From assembly GCA_950295325.1 (NCBI GenBank), contig OX485804.1, positions 69,976,033 to 70,040,032 of the forward strand: 64,000 nucleotides of DNA, read 5' to 3'. Positions within the stretch are counted from its first letter, which is position 1. The number at the start of each line of letters is the position of its first letter. Below, one piece after another: positions 25,301 to 47,470 of this stretch. The notes beneath the pieces were generated by a model. It did not search any database, had not been told where the DNA came from, and was given only the letters and a program-made list of their open reading frames with translations. This stretch comes from Polytrichum commune (taxonomy: Eukaryota; Streptophyta; Polytrichopsida; Polytrichales; Polytrichaceae). The position numbers were made by a program, and so were the translations under genes.

Positions 25301-26295
25301 TTGGTTGGAACAACTGTAGAGCCACTACATTCGCTACGGCTGAACTTCTGGAAGACAACCTCGTGGTGCAGGAAGCCATTGCAGGTTTAGGTCAAAGACC
25401 ATCGTAGGCATGCCGCATGTAGTGGCGTGAACACTTCAGCAAACACCACTACGAGAAGTACCAGATATAACCTGGACTACATGCAGAAAACTCCATTCCT
25501 ATTCCTTCCAGACAGTTCCACCCACCGGGTGATGATTGCCCGGTTCATCCACGAAAAGACATTACACGTCCTGTCCTCAGAGCTTGTCCATGCTGAGAAA
25601 GACGAGGAATTACTTCATCACCAGCTGTGAAACTATCTCAGACTTACCACACATACTAGTTCCCAGAGATCGTAATAAAATTCTTGTAGATATCCTAGCG
25701 GTTGCCATGATAAATTTAAAGGCATCTCATTGCAGGTTAGGCCTCCCCCGGCCTCAACGAGTATCATCGCCACGTCGTCTAAAGAGTGGTATCTCAATGG
25801 TGCCCAATCTCAGGATTCACAATATCTGATCCACAACCGCGAAACACTACACGTTTTCATCATTCTTTCTACTTTCTCACAACACATACCATCCTCGGAG
25901 AAGAAGTGATGAATATCTCACTTCCGTCCCCCATTGTAAAGCGGTTTCGAAGAAAATTCCAGGGTTTTGCAGGATGGTAGTCAAGCATTCGAGGGCTTGC
26001 ATTGGAATAACGGAGTTGAAAGGGTGCCATGCCCAGACAAACAGACAGAGACAACGGTGAGTACCTTGGACATGGACGCCCGAATTGACAAAGAGCGTGG
26101 ACTCCTCCGCAATCCATGCCGCAAATCTTTGCAGCATTCCAGCGCACCAAGCATCTCCTTCAGCTGCAATCTTGACGCCGCTGCGGCTCTCCTGGAGCGA
26201 CATGCCGACGACTGCTGCGAGCTCGAGGAGGCCACTGGTGCCAGGGAGCCTCCGAGCACCGCCATGGATACCACCATAGCTGCCACACCATCCAC
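22311..26295 (-). CDS. CYP38: Thylakoid-lumen cyclophilin-like protein CYP38/TLP40
   Basis: Seven exons on the minus strand (26295-26065, 25084-24779, 24471-24272, 24015-23780, 23438-23296, 23020-22949, 22541-22311) join in frame to 472 residues. The Ser/Arg/Ala-rich first exon (77 residues) looks like a chloroplast transit peptide. Exon 2 opens with a hydrophobic lumen-targeting segment (about 94-111) ending near a VLA cleavage-like site at 113-115. The mature part has the family helical N-domain ([20 protein letters not shown]) and a C-terminal cyclophilin-like domain with [43 protein letters not shown] and [23 protein letters not shown]38 assists assembly and stability of photosystem II in the lumen and is reported to lack strong isomerase activity. 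The core is very close to the flowering-plant protein; only the targeting region is divergent. Confidence 0.95.
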
Positions 26296-26325
26296 TTCAC
26301 ATCAACCGCCTTCTAAGTCTACCCA

Positions 26326-26880
26326 TGCATCTCTGTCTGTATCCTGATCTCCCCAGTCTACATTTTTCCTCCCTAATAGAATCACCGTTTCAAACACCCC
26401 AACCCCCATTGCAAGCGAATTGCTCACTTACCTTACTACCACACACCAAACTCAAACACGCTCAGCTGAATTAGATTAACACTACATGAAAATACAGGTA
26501 CATTCATAAACACGAGGGATTCAACTGCGCTCTCTACAAAAACCAAACTAAAATTAAGCACAGACGCTATGAAAACGGGAAACAGTTCACAACCGCAGGT
26601 AATTCCAGCTCTCTTTCAATGGCAGAGCGGTACAAAAGTCTTTGTGCATCTCTGTCTGCACCCTAATGTTTCCAATCTACACCTCTACTCCCTAACATAA
26701 CCACCAATTCAAACACCCCTCCCTCCGCCTTGCAAGCGAATTGCTCACTTACCTTACTACCACACACCCAGACTCAAAAACACTCAGCTGACTTAGATCG
26801 CCACAACATACAAAACATATAAGTGCATCCTTAAATATGAAGGCTTCTACTCCGTTCTCTATAAAACCTAAGTAAGCTTC
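26326..26880. repeat. Tandem duplication upstream of CYP38 (about 240 bp, twice)
   Basis: About 26326-26565 and 26643-26880 match closely. Shared words include TGCATCTCTGTCTG, CAAACACCCC, TTGCAAGCGAATTGCTCACT, TACCTTACTACCACACACC, CACTCAGCTGA, TTAGAT and CTCTCTACAAAAACC or CTCTATAAAACC. On the minus strand each copy carries GGTAGTAAGGTAAGTGAGCA, which contains a strong splice-donor consensus (AAG then GTAAGT), so duplicated leader exons of CYP38 are possible. No coding sequence is seen. Confidence 0.7.
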
Positions 26881-28558
26881 AGCAAGCAGGCATTGCAAGG
26901 AGGCCAAAACAAGACCACACATGCATATAAATTTTGAGTATTTTTATTCTGATTTTATAGCAGAGTGATGCGAAAAGTCTTCGTTCATGTTACAAATTGG
27001 ATACATAAGAGGATTGCAAATTTGACATACCTGAGCAGCAGCAGAGTGAAATCAATCGCTCATTTGCTATGCGAAGCGCAGAAGCATAAGTGGAGGAAGG
27101 GGGTGCAGTGGGGATGACCTGTTTAACCGGTCGTCTAAATTTATGACTGGGTGTTCCGGTGCGGATAAGATTGCGGGTGTTTGTATGTTGGGTGCCTTTC
27201 TCCTTGACGGCGTGCCACGTGTCTTCTACACCACCCTTTACGTTCCTGTAGCATGTGAGCCATGGGGACCATGTTAGTATGACCCCAGCCCTCACATAAT
27301 TAGAGAGTTTTTAACCCTGAAAGGACCAGGGGTGTGTTTATACAAGATACATGATGTTTCAATGGACAAACCCCCTGCAAGTATTTGAGATATAAACATC
27401 GTAGTATGTGATACTGAATAGTATAGACCATTCTTGATATTACGAACATTTCAATCCAGAACCATCAACATTTGTTTCTGATCAGGCTTTACTATGTGCA
27501 AGCCAGGATGAAACCAGGGGGGAATAACGTCTCCATTTATCAGGCATTTCACACATCTGTTATACAGATGCAACAGGCGCAAAGTTGTCTTGTTTATTAC
27601 AAGATGTGGTGAAATTAGTAAAATTACGTGTAATTCAACCACAGCATTCCCATGGTCACTGTTTACCCAATCCCCAAGTATACGGTTTACTGTGAGAAAA
27701 GCAGCCTTTATTCGGCTCCATATCTTAATCGGGCACCAATATATATGAGTGATAGATGATTACGTGCAAATCTATAAGAACAAACACCAGACAGACATGT
27801 GTTCAGAAGAAAATGGTCTCCATGGTCAAACTTGGTTTTCCATTCTAAGCTTAATAGTCAGCATAGTTTAGAGTTACCTATGTGACTTTGATAATTCGTG
27901 ACAATTCGAGATTAGCTCCGGATCTTTCTGCTAACCTTGCAAATCCGAGTATTGTACCAGTATAAGGTAACAAACAGAAGCAAGCAACCAAGGCCAATAT
28001 ACCTTAATATTAAAGTAATTTCAGATATTAAGATACTAAGGTGCCCAAAAACCAGATTACATAAGTCCCTTGTAACACAGGGAAGAGAAGGTATGGCCAA
28101 AAGCAGTACATAAAAATGAAGGCAATTCAATAAGTTTGGAATGTCAAACTGCTTCTAGATGGACACAGTTCCACTTTGAAGGCAATGGGGATCACTTTTG
28201 GTTACTTACAAGCCGTCGCATGGGCAGATCATTAACTTTGTGAGCAAAGCAGCAAAGACCATAAGTTGTACTGTGATAAAAACAGATGATGCTGACTGCA
28301 GCAAAAGGATAGGACCAACAAACTAGGCAACTATCCATTGTTTCCAGTACAAGTAATCAAAAAATTCATGAATTCTTTGGCCACAACCCAAAGTGATCCA
28401 GGTGGTAGCCTTATATGGTCATGAATATACACACTATTTCCAGTGAACACGTCAATTGTGAAGACGTACATCTACTTCTTGAACAGGTGCCCTACAAATA
28501 CTGAATTATCCTGCTAAAGTCCAGAACAAAGCCCCTAAATCCGTGTCAATAGAAAGCC
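26881..28558. other. CYP38 upstream flank and AGD5-like 3' flank
   Basis: No gene is recognised. The left part should contain the CYP38 promoter and the right part the 3' untranslated region of the minus-strand ArfGAP gene. ORFs are short and without motifs. Confidence 0.4.
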
Positions 28559-34012
<5,454 letters not shown>

Positions 34013-34500
34013 CGCGCGAGGGTGGTGTGGCTGGAGCGAGCGCAGCGAGGCGGGTGCGGATCCGCCGCGCGCAGGGGGGTTGAGCGATCAGGGCCGTGGC
34101 GAGGTGAAGCCCTAGGTCGGGGCCGAGCCTGGTCGGGAAGCGAAGCAGAGCTCCCTTGCGAGAGAAGGCGAGGGAGAGAGATCGAGCGCGCTCTCGGCCT
34201 TGCTGCTCGGGCGGACGACGGGAACTTTTCTGCTGCCCGGCCTGCTGTCCTGGGCGCTCATTGGTCGGGCAGGAGGGGAAACAGGTGGCTTCCACCTGGC
34301 CGCCAGGACTTGTTCCGCTGGCACCGAGTCTTTTAGGCACCCCATTCTCCTCATTCTATTATGCATCGCCTTTACGCGAGCGAGCGAGGGAGAGAGAGCG
34401 CGACCGACCGACCGACGGATCGTTCGTGTGTGTATGTGTGGGCACGCGCACTGTGTGTGAGAGAGAGTGTGTGAAGAGTCTTCAAAGGCTGGAGCTTCCT
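34013..34500. promoter_or_regulatory. GC-rich upstream region of the AGD5-like gene
   Basis: The sequence just upstream of the start codon is clearly richer in G, C and CpG than its surroundings, and ends in GA- and GT-rich runs at 34380-34470 (GAGAGAGAGCG, CGACCGACCGACCGA, GTGTGTGAGAGAGAG). This fits a leader and core promoter. Long open frames on both strands (up to 178 codons) arise from the GC content and show no domain. Confidence 0.45.
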
Positions 34501-37200
34501 CGCACTTACCTAATGGGCCGAATATTGAGAAGGGAGAGGGGGGGTGAAAACATTGATTATTATTGTAGAGTTTGGGTGTTGTTATTTTTTGTTAAAATAT
34601 TTTTTAGATCAAGGTCAAAGGCCTCAAATCAGTTCAATGAGTTTAAATTGGGAGGAATCATCAACCATCTTATAGGGGTTGAATTTTATTAGTACCCCCT
34701 CTGCATGTGTCATCATGGAACCATAGAGTATGCACGTGGGCCCTACTCGGTTGTGTTTCTTTATTGTACACCTATATTATTGAAGTGGTGTTGGGTTATG
34801 TGTGGATTTAAGATTGGACACCAAAAGACGTTTTGTTTGTTTGTAAAAAAATTGGCGTTGAACTCTTGTTGAATTGGCTATGACGTGAGTTTGAGAGCTC
34901 ATGCATTGTCACCCGAGTTTTCAATATAAAACATGGGAGAGGTCTCGCAAATGTGGTCTTGTCGTCTCACTCCTTGAAATTGGAATCAACGATGTCAATC
35001 ATGAGTCTTGGGAAAGTCATCGTTTGTGATATGTTGGAAACCAGATGCAATGACGTTTAGGTTGACATAAAATTCAAAGGGGTGAAATTCACATACCAGT
35101 TTTATGGAAGAGCCAATGTTTATTAAAAAAAAGGGGGGTATAACAACAAATCAAACCTCTTTTTATTTCAAGTTAATGATAGGGGTGCATTGAATGGGTG
35201 GACCAAGTCAATGCCATGTAGCACTTTGTGTCAATATGCATGCGAGGAGCCCCTTTGGCCTAAGTTGATGGGGCAATCATGTGAATGTCAAGGAGCAACT
35301 TGGTTGCGGAGGGAGCAAGAGCTTGTTGTTATCTTCCTCTCTCGTGGGTAGTCACTTCCAAGCACTAAGAATGGTGCACTTTGCCATGCTTCCTTGGACC
35401 CCTTTTTGTATTCACTTTGCATTCAAATGAAAATATGGTCACATTGATTCATATTTAATAGTAGTGGTCAAGTTCAAAAGAACACCCCTTCAACAATACA
35501 TGGGCAATCTATGAAATTAAACTACATGACATCACCAAAATTGAATAAGATATATAATATTATTCCTTATCATAACATCATTTTGGCACATGAACTCTAA
35601 GAAATTACCAAGAGTAGCTCCCTTGAGTGACGAGTAAAACAATATTGTTCAAATGAGATGGCCAAACATGTCCATGTACCTAGCAATTCATGCACCAATT
35701 AACACATCCTATTAGGAATCGTAGCTCATTTTCCATGAATATACTCTCACACACCACATAGTCCTATTTGGATCTTTTTTTTTGACGGTATCTCCTATTA
35801 TTGAAACCCCCACCCTTACTTGTAGACTTATGTCCATCTATATTCTTGTTCAATGAGGGGGCACCTACACATGCCCAATTTTTTCAAATATAAAGGCAAT
35901 GTCATGTATCAAAATCGAATGTCAAGTGCACTTTTGTTTGAATTGTACAATCTTATCATAATCTCACCATAACCTTTTACATCATAAAACAATGTCCTAT
36001 ATGTTATGAGCCTTATGTGTTGAAGGCCACTCTATTCTAAGTAGATTAAAACGGGGAATTTGATGCCACTTTCAAAGTCGAGTAAAATTTGGTGAATTTT
36101 TAGCTTTCAAATGGACAAAAACCACTGAGTTGCAATGAGCAAGGGTTGTGTCAAGCCATGTAGACACTTAGACATTATATGTCTAAGTGAGTGTAGCATT
36201 ATAAATCGACATGCCATGTATATTAGAATGGCCCCCATGAATTGTCACTCAACAACAAGACTCCCATGCCATTTTCTTTGGTTGTCACCTAGTGTTTGCA
36301 TTGTCATTTTTTTGGGGCGACAATGAATAATGTAGTATCTCATCAATTTAAGTGCTTTGCTTGCCACAAGTTAATTTAATTTTCATGCCATGCCATTTTT
36401 CCCTACATGTTCCAACTAAACCACTATAAAATTATCGGCACTGTCACTCAAGAAAATAATTATATTGTGCCATTACGATAATGTGTGACGGTAGTGTGGA
36501 CCACACTAGATGAGCTACATAGCTAGTTATGTTTTTTTTTGGTGGTTGGGCAATGTATGGTAACCCTAACTTAGGATGGGTTCACATTAGGTTCACGACT
36601 AAAGAAACTCCAAACTCAAGCAATCCTCATAAGTTGAAGGCAATTTTTTGGACACAAACTAGACGTTTATGCAAACTAGATGTTTATGCTAGGGTCGGGT
36701 CCAAGTTCAAGGGTACGAACAATTGAAGTGAGACTAATATGACATCATGTTCATGCCAAAATTTGGCGGTTTCCACTTTAAAAAATAACATTTCTTCTAG
36801 TTTGACAACCGAATATTTAGGCTTGAGTGCAATCCCGAGTTTGAAGTAAAACCCCAAATTTCTTTGACTCGTATCCTAATGTAGAGCCACCCTACATAAA
36901 TACCATAAACATGGGACTTAGAACACCTCTTAATAGACCCTAATTATGGACTGAAGAGTCACGGACACAAATTTGAAGATTGATTTCTCAAACTAAGAAG
37001 CATATAGTTTTTATAAAAAAATAGTCAAATTTGACTGGAAAATAATGCCACACGAACCCCAATTCATTTTTTAATACCTTGGACCAAAATTCTAGCTTAT
37101 GGGAACAAAACTTTCCTCTCTCTTTTGGAGTTTCTTTGGTCTTGGACCCTAATGTAATCCCACCCTTAACTCAGTTGTGAGCCTTTTGGGCCCTTTTATT
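34501..37200. other. Intergenic AT-rich DNA
   Basis: No gene or obvious repeat structure is recognised over this stretch. ORFs are 60 to 65 codons and motif-free. Confidence 0.4.
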
Positions 37201-38045
37201 GTCAAGATTCTCTGAGACCTAGAGCACCTGAAAAAGGTACATAGTGGAAAACCTGGGTTTTGTGTTTCGGGTTTTCAGTCTTGAAACCCCTGCAGGCAAA
37301 CCCTAGAAGCTGGAAGGGAAGCTTTACTTAGACAAATTCAAGGAGTTGCAGCGAGATCATGGAAGCATTCACTTCGCATGCACACGCAGATGGTGGCAAG
37401 GAGCTACTTAAGTTAGATATGTAACTCAACTTAGGTGCCACCGCTTCACACAAATCTCAACAGCTTGCATGGAGCGCACTTCAGTTTAGGGTAAGGGAGC
37501 GCAAAATCGGATTCCAGGTGTGTATGTTTGTGTCAACACTGTAGGATCGTCCTTTGGATTGTAAAGTAGTAGCAACGGAATTGGATTCCTGTAGGAGAGT
37601 ATCACTGCATGTGGAATTTGTGTGCACTATCCATGTGTCGCCACTGCCATAACCTTTCCGTGTCGTGTTGCGGAAGGGTAATGGTAGTTAGAGCTTCAGT
37701 AGTTTTGTTGAAAAGCGATTAATTATCTCAAATCGTGCCAAAGCGGGTATTCATGAACAGTTTTGGCCCATGGACAGCTTAAATGCCTGTTATGATTGTT
37801 GTTGTCGTCGTCGTCGTCGTCGTCGTCTGTGGCTGCATAAGCTTGTGGAATTGAGACATTGAATTTAAGGTAGTTGAATATCCTGTGGTTTAGGCTACTG
37901 GAGGGGCATTGAGTAGTCATTCGTTACTGGAATTATGATCTGCAGAAGATCTGTGTGCATACACTCAAGGCAGCTTCTCTTGAATTGTTGTAGGTAGGAG
38001 ATCGAGCAAGACGAGGTGGAGCAAGTGGGTGCTTACTAGAACACC
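37201..38045 (+). promoter_or_regulatory. Promoter, leader and probable leader intron of RPT4
   Basis: A telobox-like AAACCCTAG lies at 37298-37306. A possible leader intron runs from the GTGTGTATG near 37518 to a TTGTAG acceptor near 37992, placing a spliced leader just before the ATG at 38046; this is inference. A TCG trinucleotide run lies at about 37808-37828. No ORF of interest is seen. Confidence 0.4.
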
Positions 38046-43141
<5,096 letters not shown>

Positions 43142-43252
43142 GAGTTGCAGTAAAATATTCTGGAAGCCCGGACATTACTGTTCATTTTACATTTTCTTAT
43201 GAGTAGTAAAGTAGTATGATCAGGAAACACTCGGGACTTTGAATTTTTGAAA

Positions 43253-43258
43253 AATAAA
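43253..43258 (+). terminator. AATAAA polyadenylation-type signal after RPT4
   Basis: A canonical AATAAA lies about 110 bases after the RPT4 stop codon and is followed by a GT-rich stretch (GGTTTTGTCTG). This is a plausible near-upstream element for 3' end formation; plant signals are degenerate, so it is suggestive only. Confidence 0.45.
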
Positions 43259-43834
43259 GGTTTTGTCTGTTTTCTCAACTATGCTCTTATTTGGTTCCCC
43301 ATTTAAACCAGCTTAAAGAATGTTTGCTGAATTACATAAATTGCACTTTGAATTGTGAATGTTTGCATGGAAGGAATGCTACATGAGATTGCCCCCATAC
43401 ATATTAACTACTGCATGACAGTAGAATACCTGTGGGTTTGGAGCAAGCAAATCTAATTGAAACACAACCCGTGTTATTTGAAACTAGAGTTATGGGCCCT
43501 GTGTTTTTGAGCTCAAGCTTAAAGTCTTCCCAAACTGTATATAACCCATGTTCATCTTTGCCATATTCTTGTTTTGGATTGAATTCCCAAAGACCTTGTG
43601 TGTCAGTTGTTGAGCACATTGTTGCATTACTTTCAAATGAAGCTCTGATTGGCGAGAAAAGATGGCCTCTAATTTGGATCAGTGAGCCTCCTGTTACAGA
43701 AGAAATCTGCCTTGATCATATTGTATCTGTATCTCTTTCCTCTTCCAAAATTTGTAAATCCTAAATGCCGAGAGACCAATACTGCAGCCTGAGTATGATA
43801 GAAAAACCGAAAATGGTGAATGATCACCAAAATA

Positions 43835-44720
43835 TTTATAGTATTTAGTGTCACTTACCCTGTTTTGAGGCATCTGCTAGGTTACACTGATCATCAACAA
43901 CTTCAGCTCATGACAGTTGGCGTTCAAGTGTGCAAACTGATATCTTGGCATGAGTATGTTCAATAGTGTTATGAGGTGCATGCCTATGTTACACAAGGGT
44001 CCACAAGTTGACTTAAGTGTACACAAATGACAAATGCCATTAGTATGCTCAAGAATGTCTTCCTCTTGCATACTAAAATGTAAACACATGACACTTGCCA
44101 TTAGTATGCTCAAAAATATTTTCCCCTTGCATACTGCACCGTTTATGGTATTTAGTGTCACATGCACTATTTGTGAAGGCCTAAACTAGATGCCTAGAGG
44201 TCTCAAAGTGTTACACAAACTAGATTGCCATTATGATTCCTTTCGTCAACATAGTAACTTCTGTAAGTGAAAATATCTACATTATGACATTTAAAGTAGC
44301 ACATTGGGATTCTTAGATGATAGTCTTGCGCCTTAGTGTGCAAGGGGAAGATATTTTTGAGTGTACTAATGGCAAGTGTCATTTGTGGACCATTGTGTAA
44401 CATAGGCATGCACCTCATAACATTATTGAACATACTCATGCAAATATATTAATAAGCGCACTTTATTGCCAAGTGTCATAAGGTGGCACTTATGATGAAG
44501 TTGCCAATCATCATTGTAGCCTAGGATACGCCCCAAAATAGGGTAAGTGACACTAAATATCATAAACGGTGTAGAGCATAAGACTACAAAGAAGTTACTT
44601 ATGTTGACGGATTATATTGGCAATTAGTGGGCGTGACACTTTGAGACCTCTAGGCATCTAGTTTAGGCCCTTCACAAATAGTGTACGTGACACTGAATAC
44701 CATAAATGAAAACGGTGTAA
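43835..44720. repeat. Foldback element with two interleaved inverted-repeat pairs
   Basis: The outer left sequence at 43835-43882 (GTATTTAGTGTCACTTACCC, TGTTTTGAGGC) is mirrored at about 44523-44571 (CGCCCCAAAATAGGGTAAGT, GACACTAAATATCATAAA). A second pair joins 44138-44215 (ACCGTTTATGGTATTTAGTG, AAACTAGATGCCTAGAGGTC) with 44630-44720 in reverse (GACACTTTGAGACCTCTAGG, GTGACACTGAATACCATAAA). Inner segments such as AATGGCAAGTGTCA and CATAGGCATGCACCTCATAA also recur inverted. No transposase is seen, so a MITE or foldback non-autonomous DNA element, perhaps a nested pair, is likely. Confidence 0.75.
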
Positions 44721-46649
44721 TATTCCTAGAAGTAAATGCCATAGATTGGAAGAAAAAGGGTATACAATATTAAAGATTTGTGTGATTAAAGCTAAGCCTG
44801 CTATTTTTGAGGAGACAGAAAGGAAAGCAACGAGGGGTGTGGGGGAGTTGTGTGACGAAGATTACTCATTCTTTTCTTTCATTCAATATTGTGCATGAAA
44901 ATGTCATTTCACACAACTCCTAAGTAATAATTTAAAATTGTCATTACTTTCCTCATGTGTGTGTAATAAAATATGCGGGTTATGATAACCTTATGCTCGT
45001 TATGATGTTCAGAGGATGAGAGTTTTGTTCACTTTTTGCTATGCAGGTGTGTTTAAGATACTAGCAGATATCGTTCACATTACACGAACGACTTCGAAGG
45101 AAAAATATTACATCGACCTTTGAGGGGGCTAGGGGTTGCGGGGTTTATGTAAACTCATCCATTTGGGAGGTAAAAATGCAATGGATTATATTATAACTTA
45201 TAAATGAATATTTTGAGACGATTTGACTCCAGAAATAACATGAGAAATCCCAAATTAGTTTAGTAAATCTACATGGAATGAATCAACCCTCAACTTTGTA
45301 GGGGACTTATTTTTACTAGAACCCCTTCATTCATGATGGATAAGTTTGCTAGGGATCTCACAAAGTATTAGTGTTAAGCATTGTTAATAAGTAAGTGTTG
45401 CGTGAAGTGTTGCCTCTTGCTAGAGAGGTGAACATCATTATTTTTAGGACATATGTGTTATGAAAGGCCACCTCCAGTTTAGGATATGGTTAATAAGGTG
45501 CCTAACCATGCCCACCATAGATAGATGGATGGACCGTAGGTGAAAGCACCAGCATTAGTTTTGTGGAACGAAGCATTGAAAATCCTGCTGCAAGAACATT
45601 TCCCCTACATCCTCAAAGCTTTGTATTCTCCACCTACAAAATGTGTCTCATGCACAAATTTTGATGTACTATTCAAGTTAACGCCTTCCTAGGTTCATAA
45701 ATGCCATCCTTTTCTCTTTAATTATGGTGGAGTAATGTTTGTTTTGTTTGTGTATCGTGCAAAAAGTTGGTGTCTAGAATGTGACGGATTACATGCTCAA
45801 ACCTCAATTAGTGATTATTACCCATTAGCTTGTCAACACAACGTCGTGTTTTTGCAGTGTTCCCTAACTTGTGACGTACTTGCATGTGCTCAACAATGTT
45901 GTCTACACAAGCTTGATTGAGATCAGAGAGACGCATATAAATTTCAAAAATTCCCAAACTTCTCAAGTTTAATAAGAGTAGAGCCCATTGGGTTATTTGG
46001 AATCATCCACTCCAAAGATGTGATGTTACACTTGTGATTTAGAAAGGACCATTGCATTCTAGTGTTGACTTTGTATGATGAATTTCACATAAGAGAATGG
46101 TAATATCACATACTTTATTTCCCATTTCTCAATTTCTGTTCTTATTTATGAAGAAATCTCTGGAGTTCGAGTCAAGACGATGCAGTAGAAGTTTGGTTGT
46201 AGTATAACATCGGCTTCCATGGGACGCAAGCATGATTGAAGAGCCGCTTCGCCCGCAAACTAATGCCATTTTTCGGTGGCATGTTTTATGGCAACATTGG
46301 ATGACCATAGATTGGTTTAGTGCAAGTCTTAGTATGTATGGGCACATGGTATATTGTTGAGTATATTTTTACCCAAATCATAGCTTGGAGTTACAAGTAT
46401 TAAGGAGGACGACTTGGACATTTAGCATGGAGAGTTGTCCAAAGAGGCAACAAAGCTCCGAGCGAATGGGATCCATATTTTGGTCCAACCAATCTCGCAA
46501 ACGTAACCATGAACCTATCCCCAACAAATCTTCACTTTGCATCAACCTTCCTAAGCCCAAGTTGATCTACATGGTTGACTCTTTTACATCCAAATTTGAG
46601 GGATAACCTTACAAATAAGGTTAAAAAAAACAAACAAAAAAGTCAATGT
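44721..46649. other. Intergenic AT-rich DNA
   Basis: No gene is recognised. ORFs of 60 to 73 codons are present without motifs. Confidence 0.4.
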
Positions 46650-47470
46650 GATTCCTTGAAGGTATGATATACCTGGATTAAAAGATTTAATGTTGGATTG
46701 TGCAAGAAAAAAAGACTAATCATAACGTCAGTCAAGTGAATAAATCTCGATATATGGTACGTAGCATGTGAGTAGATGGTGTTTGAAGTTATACAACTCT
46801 AAAGAAAGAATTGGGTCAGACAACCCAAGAGAGAATGGTGCACAAGGGCTAGACCACCAATGAAGACATTGTGGACGGGAGTTGGACAACTCCCGATCGA
46901 TGATCTTTGTGTTGGTGTTAGATAGCTCCCTTTGGAAGATCTTTGTGTTGGAGTTAGAGAACTCCAACTAGAAGATATGAATCAAAGTTAGTCAACTCCC
47001 AACATATGGATGTTATTCATTGGAGCTAGACAACTCTCAATCAATAAATCTAATCGGAATTCGACGGTTTTAACTTAGAAGAATGGACTAGTGAATCTAG
47101 TTGGAATTAAACAATTCCAACTAGAAGTATGGATGATTGGATCAAATTGAAATTATATAATTCCAATTAGAAGAATCAATGAATGTTTAAAGTTGGCATT
47201 AGACAATTTCAACTAGAGGATTGTGATTAAGCCAATATATAAGAAAATATCATATGGTGAAATGATCTATATGTATAGACGAGGAATATGTAGTCTAAAT
47301 TTAGTAATAATTGAAACTTCTAAAAGTATCTCTTAGATACTATGAATAAAGATGGATAAGACAAGGAATGTCTTTGGGTATAAGAGAGAGCTCGGTGGAG
47401 GAGAGAGGATCATCAGTTGTCTCTCCTATGGTTGAGTGGTTTGAGCTCATAGCAACCACAATACTATGAT
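46650..47470 (+). repeat. Dispersed element with an array of short stem-loops, copy 1
   Basis: This element matches 63075-63640 in the same orientation. Its core is a run of about nine imperfect 20-nt inverted repeats of the form TTGGARTT, a loop near AGAC, AAYTCCAA. Clear examples are CGGGAGTTGGACAACTCCCG (46877-46896), TTGGAGTTAGAGAACTCCAA (46948-46967), TTGGAATTAAACAATTCCAA (47101-47120) and TTGGCATTAGACAATTTCAA (47193-47212), spaced about 36-47 bases. It is preceded by TTGGGTCAGACAACCCAA and ends with GTCTCTCCTATGG, as in the other copy. No coding sequence is seen. Confidence 0.75.

Noticed and set aside
46870-47215. CRISPR-like array
   Set aside because: The repeats are imperfect hairpins with variable stems, the spacers are not uniform in length, and no cas gene is present; the context is plant nuclear DNA.
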